Below are positions 53,690 through 64,000 of a stretch of 64,000 nucleotides of DNA, piece by piece. The notes under the pieces are model-generated. The model did no database searches and had not been told where the DNA came from. It was given only the letters and a program-made list of their open reading frames with translations. Origin of the DNA: Glandiceps talaboti (Eukaryota > Hemichordata > Enteropneusta > Spengelidae). The DNA lies in the NCBI RefSeq assembly GCF_964340395.1, contig NC_135551.1:19743503-19807502 (forward strand), written 5' to 3'. Both the position numbers and the translations under genes were made by a program. The first letter of the stretch is position 1. Each line of letters begins with the position of its first letter.

Positions 53690-53890
53690 CCTGAAACAGA
53701 ATTTGACCACCTAGGTGCCCCACAAAGATAATGATCGTTCAATTTCTTGGTCGACATGGAGACTTCCGCTCCACATGCTATACATGCATTACAATAGGCA
53801 AACATGAGAATAATTAGTCAACCTTCTTGTTCTATTTTGACCCTCCAGCATGAGGTAGAATGGTATTGCAGGTACCAAGAATTGCTTGCT
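53690..53890 (+). repeat. Single-copy relative (probable founder) of the 55400 array
   Basis: A longer unit (CCACCTAGGTGCCCC, TTTCTTGGTCGACATGG, CACATGCTATACATGC) ends in the segment CAACCTTCTTGTTCTATTTT plus GACCCTCCAGCATGAGGTAG. That end alone is amplified at 55400-56290. Another diverged relative lies at 55140-55260. Confidence 0.75.
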
Positions 53891-54499
53891 GTTAATAAAT
53901 GTGCCACAATCTGTACCAGGAATCGCTTGCTGTTAATAAATACACCACAATCTGTACTGGCAATTGTTTAATCATTTTAATCAGCAATTAAAATCACCTG
54001 TCAATTAAACATTTACTACCATGATTTATTATAATTTACATTTATCATCGGCTACACTCGTCTGTGTATCAGTACATTACACACAAAAATAAAAGTCAAA
54101 AACAGAAAAATGCACGCACAGTACAAAATAATTAAAATGTATAGAAAAGACAGATAAACATGAATTAACACAAAAATGAACAGACAAAAAACGAACACCT
54201 TGGGATTAGTAGTATCATGATGCCTTTTATGGTTTACATGTAAGATTTGAATATTCTCACAAACCACAGCAGTTATTTCTTCCGCGACACTGCAAAATAA
54301 CCTGTGGGACGGCGCGTTCTGAACGGTGCCATAAAAGAGGCTGTGGTTTGCGACGATGGATTTGAACCATGATTGTAGCTAGTCGGCCAAAACAATATCT
54401 GATATGCTGATGTATTATGACCTACAGAGAAACATTGCACAATGCTAAAAGTATATAATGGCTATGTATAATGTCTTACCCAAATTTAAATGGGTAGAA

Positions 54500-54745
54500 A
54501 AAATTAAATGTATGCCATACAATCCATTGCAGCCTCTATAAGTGCACAGGATTAAAGCACATTGCAGCCTCTATCCTACCAGTTCCCCAATTATACAGCT
54601 GGGTTGACTGCGGCACAGTCATGGTTCAAATCTTGCCCAAGGACTTTAGCCACTTGGAAACAAACGGCAGCGATGGGGTTCGAAGCCACAACCTGCAGAT
54701 TCCAAGCCGACCACTCTAACCAGTCACCCATCATGACTCCACAAA
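54500..54745 (-). repeat. tRNA-derived SINE, copy 2
   Basis: On the minus strand the head reads GGTTAGAGTGGTCGGCTTGG, then AATCTGCAGGTTGTGG and CTTCGAACCCCATCGCTGCC (B box). The body carries GGGCAAGATTTGAACCATGA and CAGTCAACCCAGCTG. Same family as 6036-6370. It lies downstream of the raftlin-like gene. Confidence 0.75.
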
Positions 54746-55389
54746 CTGAAAGTTCAGTTTCTACATTAGTATAATACAACAACATATTGTAAACCATGAT
54801 ATTTGCCCCGTCAAGAGTTTGGATCTGTAACTGTGGGACTCTCTGAGACTAAATTTTATTGAGTTTGATACATTAGATGCACAGTGATCACAAAAGACTT
54901 GACGTGTAAATGACAGCATATATTTGAATATTACCACAAGGTATAAAAATAACATTCATTACATTTCCTGGGTTTACGTGAAGTCGTTAGATGGCTGCAA
55001 CTGATTGGAAATCATGTACTATGTAATTATACTTGTATTATTAAAATCTGTAACAATACAGGTAACAGGTGTCATTTTATCCATTGCTTTCTACTCAATC
55101 AAAATGAACCATGTGAAAAAATCAAGTTTTTATGTTATACCAATTTCTCAGTCTACACCATAACTTCTGCTCCAAACACTACACATGCATTACTGTAAGT
55201 GTGCATGCGAATATCAGTCAGTCGTCTTGTTCTATTTGTAACTGAAGCGAGAAACCAATTTCAAAGAACTATTGAAATTTATAATCAAAGTTTCTCAAAA
55301 TTATCTAAAAAAAGAATGCTTTAAAAAACTAATGAGCTAAAATGATAATTTTATCACTAATAGCTTTGGAAAATTCTCTAATTCATTAT

Positions 55390-56275
55390 TAACTTTGACT
55401 CTCTAAGCATGAGGTAAAATGTAATTACAGGTACAATACGATATAAGTCAGCCTTCTTGTTCTATTTTGACCCTCTAGCATGAGGTAAAATGTTATTACA
55501 TGTACAATACGATATAAGTCAGCCTTCTTGTTCTATTTTGACCCTCTAGCATGAGGTAAAATGTTTTACAGGTCATAAAGTCAGGCTTCTTGTTCTATTT
55601 TGACCCTCTAGCACGAGAAAAAATGTTATAGTACAGTACAATATAAGTCAGCCTTCTTGTTCTATTTTGACTCTCTACACATGAGGTAAAATGTAATTAC
55701 AGGTACAATAAAATATAAGTCAGCCTTCTTGTTCTATTTTGACCCTCAAGCACAAGAAAAAATGTTATAGTACAGTTCAATATAAGTCAGCCTTCTTGTT
55801 CTATTTTGACCCTCTAGTATGAGATAAAATGTTATTACAGGTACAATAAAATATAAGTCAGCCTTCTTGTTCTATTTTGACCCTCTAGTATGAGATAAAA
55901 TAATATTACAGGTACAATACAATATAAGTCAGCCTTCTTGTTCTATTTTGACTCTACGCATGAGGTAAAATGTTATTACATGTACAATAAAATATAAGTC
56001 AGGCTTCTTGTTCTATTTTGACCCTCTAGCATGAGGTAAAATGTTATTACAGGTACAATAAAATATAAGTCAGCCTTCTTGTTCTATTTTGACTCTCTAC
56101 GCATGAGGTAAAATGTTATTACAGGTACAACAAAATATAAGTCAGCCTTCTTGTTCTATTTTGACTCTCTACGCATGAGGTAAAATGTTATTACAGGTAC
56201 AACAAAATATAAGTCAGCCTTCTTGTTCTATTTTGACTCTCTAAGCATGAGGTAAAATGTTATTACATGTACGAT
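55390..56275. repeat. ~72-bp tandem array, about 12 copies
   Basis: The unit contains TAAGTCAGCCTTCTTGTTCT, ATTTTGACCCTCTAGCATGA and GGTAAAATGTTATTACAGGT. Variants differ in CTAG/CTACGC and in a CACAAGAAAAAA type. It begins about 110 bp past the stop codon of the raftlin-like gene, so it may lie in that gene's 3' untranslated region. Confidence 0.95.
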
Positions 56276-56385
56276 ATTATGACATTCTTTTACTTCTTAA
56301 TATGAAAGAAATGTTTCTAATTTGTGATATTGTGAATATTTATAGATTTACAGAATAGCACTTTCTTGACTACAGAAGACATTTC

Positions 56386-59300
56386 CTACTTGATCTTCCT
56401 CTGAAACATCAACAGGATCTTCATTCTTTGAACAGTTCCTGAAATTTGACTCTCCATGGTTTGTAGAATACAACCCAATTCCCAACCTCTCTGACCCATT
56501 TCAACGATGACATTATTCCAGCTTCCTTCAGGTGTTCCTTGGCCTGTCATTCTACTATACTATATAGGACAAGAAAAGAAGAAGCTATTTTACTGTAAGG
56601 CCAAACAAAAAAAAGCAATTATTTGTGGTCAGCATGCGCATTCACTTAAATACCCTCGCATCAGTCTCTTTTTCCCCTGTTTGTCCAGCCCATACAGTCT
56701 GCAGATCCGTGGGGAAACATAAAAATAACCTTCCCTACATTGCTTCAGTGAAGACAACTGCAGAACCAATCATGAACAAGCAAATGACATCTGCCCCACA
56801 TACACACTTGCTCTAAAGTACTATAAATAAAAAGAACAGTAACTGCCATAAATAGTAGATTGAGTGACAAGTTTGTCAAGAATTCAAAAAAACAAAAAAA
56901 AATTTGCTTCGAAGCACTACTTTAGACAATATAACACAGGTTTAATAAACAAGATAAAGATTTAGAGTGTCATTTTTCTTGTGACAACATCATGAAAGAC
57001 ACGCACATAAAGTTTGAAATGTGTTTCCATTGAGTTTTACTTAGCCTTTATAATAAACAGACAATGGATACTATGACAACCCCATGACACACAAGAGCAA
57101 GTATGGCATATGGATATTTGCACAAGCGCTTGTATTGTTCCCATGGCTGTATTTTCACTCACTATGCTCATGACAATACAGCAGAAAATAGACTGCAAAC
57201 ACGAGTGCAAATACCCATGAGTACTCACACAGGAACTCACATACGTGGCATGGGATTCTGTTATTATTACATATAATGTTTATCCAAAACAGCAAATTTC
57301 CATAAAAATGACACTGTGTGATCACACGCTTCCATGTGCAATGAATGACTGCACCTCATTTGCATATCATTTGCATGCAGGTATGCAACAATGTTTTAAG
57401 TATTGCACTGCAGTGCAAATATCGTTTATAAGTGCACGCAACAACAATGCAAGTAATCTCTGGTACACACATGTATTTCATAATTATGTTTTGTAATTCC
57501 TGTAATTGTGAATATACCATGAGACTCCCTGTAATTGAGAATATACCAGAGATTGTCACGTTTACCAAGAAACACACTTCATTGTAAAATTGGTTAGGAT
57601 ACATTGCAGTGTGTAAATGAAGAGAGACTTCTGGGAGTTGTTGTTGATCAACATTTAACCTGGAAGTCAAACACTGATTCAATTTATAACAAGCGACCTA
57701 TCGGTCAGAATAGCTCCGCTGTTCTTTTTAGTTTTTATTTTGGTAGCGATGTAATAAAGTGGTTAGTGGTTTCATATGATGTCTCACTATAAAACCCATT
57801 TTACACAGAAAGTTGGTAAAATATTGTACTTGTATATCATAGTCACCATTTTATTTAAAAAATCTACTGTTGAGAAAATTACATAAAATCTCTGAAAAAT
57901 AATGACTGGAAAATGCACACATACACGCACACACAAAGGATTTTTGAGGTTGGCTATAAATAATTCCAGTGTCTTACAGCTTTAAACCTGGAAAATTTTA
58001 ATGATGAATGAAATAAACTAGGGATCTAAAATAATTTTTAGGCAATTTGAATTTCAATTTTCTAACAAATTTACCAAAAACACTGTCCATAATTGTCAAC
58101 AACATTCAACTTGAAGTAGACATAACATCATCTGATATTTTAATTTACGGAGTGTCTCGTGACCAGCACCTGTCAGCAGACTCGGCCAATTTTTTTCATC
58201 ATTCCATTGTATTTAAACCTTGTACTTGACAATTCGCAATATTTATAATTCTCAACAAAATACCTCAACATGCCTCACCTCGCTCGTACTAAAAGCAGTC
58301 CCGGTATGATCACTGACATGACCAGAGAGAACCTTTTTGGATTTACATGTAAAACGGGGAAAGATATGCAAAACATAATGCAAAGTCTGAAGCCAAATTA
58401 AAGTTGTAATTATTCTAATTATTTTTACTTGCCAAATATTTGCATTTTGGAAATGGCAACACATGTTCACATCGTTTACATGTAAACTGTCGGCCAATAA
58501 ACAAAGTTTGGTCGATTCACTGTACGTACTGTAATAACTTCAACCGCATGCCTAGGATAGGGCATAGGCATGCCTTGCCTTGCTTACGCGAGTTGTCTTC
58601 ATTCTGGTTCACTGTCACTTCAAATTGCACGACAATATAGAATTAATCACAAGTTACATGTTATCTGAAAACATCAAACTTTTATAGTGGGTCTGAAGTG
58701 TGATATTAGTGAGTACCAAGAACTCCCGCGTTGCTGCTTGCTGTGGAAAATCACCCGGTCAAACAAGGTCAGCTTCAACTTCCGGGTCAAATCAGACCGG
58801 ACTGTTTAACACAACGATCCTACTAAATTTACTTACCATGGTTATTTAAAACACATAAAAATCCACCTTTTTGTGAAATTTGTAAACTTTCCGGTCCGTA
58901 TTTAAGGAAACTGTGAGCGAAAAACTGGGTCGAACTTTAAGGCCTCAAGTATGCGTCCCGAATTCGTCTGAAAATCAGTATTCCTAAATGTAATTCCAAA
59001 ATTGATTTTGCTGGCCCAAAAGAAGAGATGTCAGTTGAGGTTTAGGCGTTTACAGTATCTAAAATGGTGGACTCTAGTGAAAGTTACGGCGAGTTGAAAA
59101 TACCCAAAAATAAGGCCCGTGAGCAGCTATTCAAAATGTAACAGTCGCTATTTGAAGGATAGATTGTATGCAAATGAGGGTATTGCAGACTGGCTGATTA
59201 TGTAGAAAGGGTGCAGAATTTGGATTTCAAGTTTACAACCCTGTTTCGAACAAACACTTGTCATTTGGGTGCACAATGTGTAGAATGATGACTATAGCAC

Positions 59301-62300
59301 ATATTACATTGCTTGTTTGACGTCAATAGTGTCTTTTGAAAAGTGGCAGTTTACTAAAGTCTCGTGGACTGACTTCCAATATGGCGTCGGTCACAATGCT
59401 CATTAACATATTAATTTTTTTGTGAATTTACAAAAAAAAAATCATCAAAAATAGAAAAGATGTGCTGACTTGAAATTAACAAATCTGAGTAAGCTACCCT
59501 CTGCGCATCAACACACCAGATATCAAAGCAATCTGACAAGTAGTATTTGAGGAGATGATGAAAATATCATTTTTGAAAAAAAAAATCGTAAAAAATTGAA
59601 AATGGCACAGATCAACTTGGTATGAACAAACCTGAATGGCCTCCCCCCAGGGAACATGCACACCAAATATCGAAGAATTCTGACTGTCACTTTCAGAGAA
59701 GATGATGAAAATATAAAAAGTTGACAGACACCTATGATTCACTTAATATATTCTATACCTCTATACCCACCTATACCTAAAGCTTAGATGCTTTCAGCTT
59801 TTGCTGACAGCGGAGCTAAAAAGGTCAATTCACGTACTGCATTACTCAGACTTATAAAACGTTATTTACCAGTCAGTACTAGACGAATATATTATAATGA
59901 CTACTTACTTCCTTATTTGGACTATTGTTGTAGTGCATGGGGAACAAGTGCAAATTTAAACAAGTTATTTAAATTACAGAAATGAGCTGTGCGTGTTATG
60001 ATGGACTTCAATTACAACTATCCTACAAAGGAACTTTTTTAAATCTTTGCATATTATGCCTTTGCCTGATAGAATTACATACAAAAATATGTGTTTAGTG
60101 TTTAAATCCTTGAAATGTATGGTACCATCGTATATGACGGAAATGTTTCAAGTTGTCAATCAGCGTCATAGCCGCACGACAAGAGATAGCTCCCAAAATA
60201 AGTTAGATGTCACCAGAGCCAAACTTAATGTTTTAAAAAACTCATGGACAATACAAGGTGTTATTGGGTGGAATAAGCTGAAAGCAGAAGTAAAAATCTT
60301 TAGAGACACTTGCCTCTTTTAAAAGCGGTTATGTAAAACATTATTGGGAAGAATTTTAACGTGTATCTTTGTTGTTTTAAATGTTGTTTTATGTCCTGTT
60401 AACATGTTTGTATGTGATTGTTGTATTTTACATTTTTGTCAAATTATTGAGGGCCCTGGGGGAGATAAACTCCTTTTAGAGTTTACCAGGCTACTCTCAT
60501 TAAACAAGGTCAATAAAATATATACCATGAGACTCCCTAACTTACTTTTACTTTGTGCCAGTACTCTATAACACTGCCTTCATACTGTGCAATGTTGTCG
60601 TTTATTCTGTCCATCTCCTTTTCAAAGAACCACAGTGAATTCTGTGTGATGACAGGATTGAACCCACCTGTAAATAACAGTACAAAGGTAGGGGGTCATG
60701 CAACAACAAGGGGAAGTATTCTGTAATGCAAAGTTATTAAATAAACTTATTATGACAGCAAAATATTATACCAATAGGGAACTTGCAATCCAGACTGAGC
60801 ATGCTCAGATGCAAAGGACTATGGGATTATCTGTGGTTATCATAATACCTAATCTGGAGCTACCGATAAAATAAACCTCCCACAGTGGTCAGGGTAACTA
60901 TGAATTGATCATTCGTGAATGCAAACAATGTAACAGTATTGTTTACAATACCAATTCAATAGTATTTATTATCACATTTCCCATGATGCAATATTCAATA
61001 TGGCTGGATTGCAAGTTCCCTATTTTCTTCAAATTTCTCAGTCTTAAAACTATGTTACTGGAAAAATTAGAGAGACAGATCTTATAACTTTTGGTTGTAT
61101 GATGTTACTTTAATCACACATTTAGCTGGCGCTGAAAGAGTTCAGAAAGTGGTGTTCTGTAACAAGTATATTTTGGCAAATGTGTGTACATTAGAAAAAA
61201 GGAAATTTTCTTGGTATTGTCTATATGATGATAGCAGTCCACTGGTCTAGAAGTCACGCCCTGCCACACGCACACATTATGTGAGCAAAATATTAGTGAC
61301 TTTTGAATTGAATACGACGTACACAATTCTATGATGACACCTAACTGTGGATTCAGCATGTGAGCTGATGGCACAATTTAAATATGTCTAATAGTAATAA
61401 CAGTCTATATAGGAATGCATTTCAAGACCAGTGGGACATTGAAGATGAGGAAGGACGGCGAAATTCAAAATCCAAATGTCAGTTAGGATAGCAAATAGAG
61501 TGGTAACGTTAGTGCTTGAAGTCTAGCCACTTTGACTCAAAGTGAGGGCTAGAATTTAGTCATGGCCACTCAACGTATGGCAATATGCATGAAGCCATGA
61601 ACAAAATTTGTGAAAAAGAACTCTGTGCTCTTAAATGCACCTTACAGTAGTTGCTGATAAGAATGTGTTGTTTTTATATAACTGGTATTTTCTATAAATA
61701 AAAGAGTACAACATGGAAATGCTACACTTGTATTTTTCGAAGCTGAATGCTAATAAGGGTAGAGTAGAAAAATAGACAAATACCTTGAGTTGTCGTTGAA
61801 GAATCATAGAAGATGTCCACCAATTTCCAACCCACAGACAGAAAAGATTGGAGCTGTGCATTGAAATCAAATTCAGTTTGAAGAGACATCGAAGCAAATC
61901 CTTGTTTTACTTTTGTCATAATTGGAATGTTGACTGCCTGGTATGTATACATAGCTGAACTGGATTGAGTTGGAATCTGGAAGAGCAGATCAACACCAAA
62001 CACTGTAAAGAAAACACAACATTGCCACAAATCGATTAAATAAATGACAACTAAAATGCAACAAATTGGAAGTTCCATCCATAGCTTGAAATACTGTATC
62101 CACCTTTGTACAGAGAATTCGATAATCAACTTTCATTTTTTTTTCTTCATTTAAGTAAAAATGCCATATTAGCTTTTAAGGTAGAACGTGCCTAGTCAAG
62201 CAATCAGACTGGAAATCTCATACTTTTTTAAAATCTTTCAAACAGTTGCCACAGGAAAGCTAAATTATTTGTGTTCTCTTCAATGTTATAAAAAAATTGG

Positions 62301-63270
62301 GGGTTCACTAGCGTCTTTTCAAGGTAACGACACTTTATTTTCACATAGATTTAACACAGTATTTGGTGGCCATTTTGATTCTAAAATGATTTCACTTCAA
62401 ATTTACTCAATCTCTATCTCTAAAATTTGTATGGTAGCCACTAATTTTTTTTTTCTTGATTTTAACCGAGAATGGGTTGGAGTTTTCTTATACAAATAAA
62501 GAGCAAAGGTTAATACTTTTGTTTCAAAGGTGCCTACTGCATGTACCTAAGACATGTACATGAAACTAAGCTAAGTACAAAAATGTTTTCTTATGCCAAA
62601 CATTTTTTAACCTACCAATACAAGTATAGTATATGTGCTTTTCAAAAATAAAAAACAGATTCAATATATCAAATGAAACTACAAAAACTATATCTACTAG
62701 TGTTAAAAGTGATATAGACTTACTGCCTGTGTTGCCTATATATCAAATGAAACTACAAAAACTATATCTACTGGTGTTAAAAATGATATAGACTCACTGC
62801 CTGTGTTGCCTATATATCAAATGAAACTACAAAAACTATATCTACTGGTGTTAAAAGTGATATAGACTCACTGCCCGTGTTTCCTATATATCAAATGAAA
62901 CTACAAAAACTATATCTACTGGTGTTAAAAGTGATATAGACTCACTGCCTGTGTTGCCTATATATCAAATGGAACTACAAAAACTATATCTACTGGTGTT
63001 AAAAGTGATATAGACTCACTGCCCGTGTTTCCTATATATCAAATGAAACTACAAAAACTATATCTACTGGTGTTAAAAGTGATATAGACTCACTGCCTGT
63101 GTTGCCTGTATATCAAATGAAACTACAAAAACTATATCTACTGGTGTTAAAAATGATATAGACTTACTGCCTGTGTTGCCTCTCATGGCTTGAGCAGTAG
63201 TGGGTGCTTGTCTTGCGAGTGAAGACTCCAAACACACTAATCGACCACCTCTAGCACTTACATCTTGTAT
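56386..63270 (-). CDS. Raftlin-like(?) gene, 3' four exons, 5' end outside window
   Basis: Exons in transcript order: 63168-63270 (start uncertain), 61784-62002, 60546-60667, 56386-56559 (stop TAG). Phases agree at all three junctions and acceptors are good (CTTCTTCTTTTCTTGTCC..TAG before the last exon). Motifs in order: GGRLVCLESSLARQ, GVDLLFQIPTQSSSAMYTYQ, FLSVGWKLVDIFYD, NSLWFFEKEMDRINDN, YEGSVIEYWHKVK, and at the C-terminus VIVEMGQRGWELGCILQT and KILLMFQRK. Two GW-L blocks, each followed by an IF/IL strand, plus the C-terminal (I/L)xFQR, recall raftlins, which are lipid-raft-linked membrane proteins. The resemblance is weak and from memory, so the family name is a guess. That the gene is real is well supported by protein-like exons and splice continuity. 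Confidence 0.65.
57513..60538 (+). mobile_element. 5'-truncated non-LTR retrotransposon (LINE) with 18-bp target duplication
   Basis: TATACCATGAGACTCCCT occurs at 57513-57530 and 60521-60538. Between them, on the plus strand, is the C-terminal part of a LINE reverse transcriptase: ERLLGVVVDQHLTWK (57607), then RRIYYNDYLLPYLDYCCSAW (59873) and PLPDRITYKNMCLVFKSL (60059), ending GWNKLKAEVKIF. These are the thumb-region motifs of Jockey/CR1/RTE-type elements. The 3' end is AAGGTCAATAAAATA. It is dead: 5'-truncated, with a stop and a frame change between the two largest frames, and split by the 57713 insertion. It lies antisense in the intron before the last exon of the raftlin-like gene. Confidence 0.88.
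57713..59818. mobile_element. 2.1-kb TA-duplicating element nested in the LINE
   Basis: Ends GCTCCGCTGT (57713) and ACAGCGGAGC (59807-59816), with TA on both outer sides (57711-57712 and 59817-59818). Removing the insert and one TA joins the LINE coding sequence in frame across GQN/KKVNSRT. TA duplication suggests a Tc1/mariner-like or similar element. No transposase frame was found. The interior holds two related ~180-bp blocks near the right end (59470-59560 and 59610-59720: CACACCA(A/G)ATATC, GATGATGAAAATAT). Confidence 0.8.
60774..61023. mobile_element. MITE, copy 2 (GGGAACTTGCAATCC family)
   Basis: ATAGGGAACTTGCAATCCAG at the left end is matched perfectly in inverted form by the last 20 bp. 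Read as TA duplication plus GGGAACTTGCAATCCAG ends, it fits a Tc1/mariner-type MITE. It lies in an intron of the raftlin-like gene. The diverged copy is at 22846-23097. Confidence 0.87.
62662..63182. repeat. 74-bp tandem array carrying copies of a splice donor
   Basis: Seven units spaced exactly 74 bp apart, with starts at 62717, 62791, 62865, 62939, 63013, 63087 and 63161. The last overlaps the end of the 63168-63270 exon. Each unit reads GGCAACACAGGCA-GT(A/G)AGT-CTATATC on the gene strand (two read GGAAACACGGGCA). Confidence 0.95.
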
Positions 63271-63321
63271 CTTTAATTACCAATGAGGGGTAATAGAACA
63301 TCTCAATTGACAACTGATGAT

Positions 63322-63455
63322 AATCAATCGATCAATCAACCAACCAACCAACCAATCAATCAATCAATCAATCAACCAACCAACCAACCAACCAACCAAA
63401 CAACCAATCAATCAATCAACCAACCAACCAACCAATCAATCAATCATTCAATCAA
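63322..63455. repeat. (CAAT)n/(CAAC)n microsatellite
   Basis: CAAT and CAAC tetranucleotides alternate in blocks over about 130 bp. Confidence 0.96.
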
Positions 63456-64000
63456 AGAATTTGCATAGTGCAAAAGTCCAATACAAAGTAATTTTCTATG
63501 TTGCAGAACAAATACAATATTAAATCAATATGTATATTTCTATGAAAGTTAAACAGCTCTTGCCAATAGATATAAATCCATAAAGCTGCACTTAGCTGCA
63601 ACTGGAACATTTTCTCTGAAACTGTTTTGTTACATATAATATCTTAATCATAATTTTGTACACCCTGAACAGTATTGAATCACCTGTGGGTAAACATATC
63701 TATACGTGCAATAAATCCAATCAAATTGATTTTTGGGGTCCGCAGCCAAAAATCAGCGTATCAATGACTCATGATTTTGACTTATTTCTATACTACTTAT
63801 AGATAAAATAGACCTCTAATTAACATGTACAGTATCTAATTATTGATATTTTAACAATTTTCAGTGAATATATTGTTGCTTGTGATGAAAAAAAAATAAT
63901 ACTCCAGTTGCAGCTAGGGCAGGTTCAGATCTAAATATCCGAAATCTGTGAAAATCTGTAATCAGAACACTTGTTGTATCAATACCCAGCTTTCCATTGG
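63456..64000. other. Window edge, dispersed repeat copy 2, no exon seen
   Basis: 63690-63900 resembles 3260-3540 (TTGATTTTTGGGGTCCGCAG). Further upstream exons of the raftlin-like gene are expected beyond the edge; none was recognised here. Confidence 0.45.

Larger units (their letters stand above)
52420..54499. other. Intergenic, repeat fragments only
   Basis: Contains the 53305-53400 and 53690-53890 dispersed repeats described elsewhere. No exon-like segments found. Confidence 0.4.

Noticed and set aside
60344-60571. Open frame past the LINE coding end
   Set aside because: It spans the LINE 3' end, the target duplication and antisense host exon, so it is a chance frame.

Overview
The window is nuclear DNA of an invertebrate animal, most likely a marine deuterostome such as an acorn worm or lancelet. 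That placement is inference from gene content and repeat style; no species is identified. The DNA is AT-rich. Genes are split into short exons with standard GT-AG introns, and the gaps are full of microsatellites, minisatellites, palindromic MITEs, tRNA-derived SINEs and a LINE remnant. I saw no bacterial-style operons, CRISPR arrays, rRNA or complete tRNA genes, and no retroviral, LTR or Polinton genes.

Five spliced genes can be assembled by matching splice sites and codon phase. (1) Minus strand, 12167-4162: a secreted 624-residue protein with signal peptide, three CUB domains, a Thr/Pro-rich mucin-like stalk and a C-terminal PAN/apple-like module. (2) Minus strand, about 29505-24254: a small seven-exon gene of unknown family, including a 23-nt microexon. 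(3) Minus strand, 38895-33779: a complete ENPP7-like ectonucleotide pyrophosphatase/phosphodiesterase (431 residues) with all active-site residues. (4) Plus strand, 39769-49204: complete translation initiation factor eIF1A (146 residues, five exons), head-to-head with the ENPP gene. (5) Minus strand, 63270-56386: the 3' four exons of a gene whose product weakly resembles raftlins; its 5' end lies beyond the window. These genes do not form one pathway. The secreted CUB protein and the ecto-phosphodiesterase act outside the cell, and eIF1A is cytoplasmic housekeeping.

The most striking structure is the 17.4-kb segment 15905-33299. Its ends are two inverted copies, each about 2.1 kb, of one sequence. 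A perfect 10-bp direct repeat sits immediately outside both ends. This is the geometry of a very large Mutator-like (Pack-MULE-like) transposon, and it encloses the unknown seven-exon gene. One of the two arms carries a 29-bp perfect-ended palindrome flanked by a 7-bp duplication; the other arm preserves the empty site. A sibling palindrome of 25 bp lies at 37330.

Transposons and tandem repeats have also reached splice sites. A LINE with an 18-bp target duplication sits 7 bp past a 5' splice site of gene 5 and was itself hit by a 2.1-kb TA-duplicating element. A 74-bp tandem array has copied another gene 5 splice donor six more times. A ~200-bp (GA)n tract starts at the ENPP exon 3 donor.
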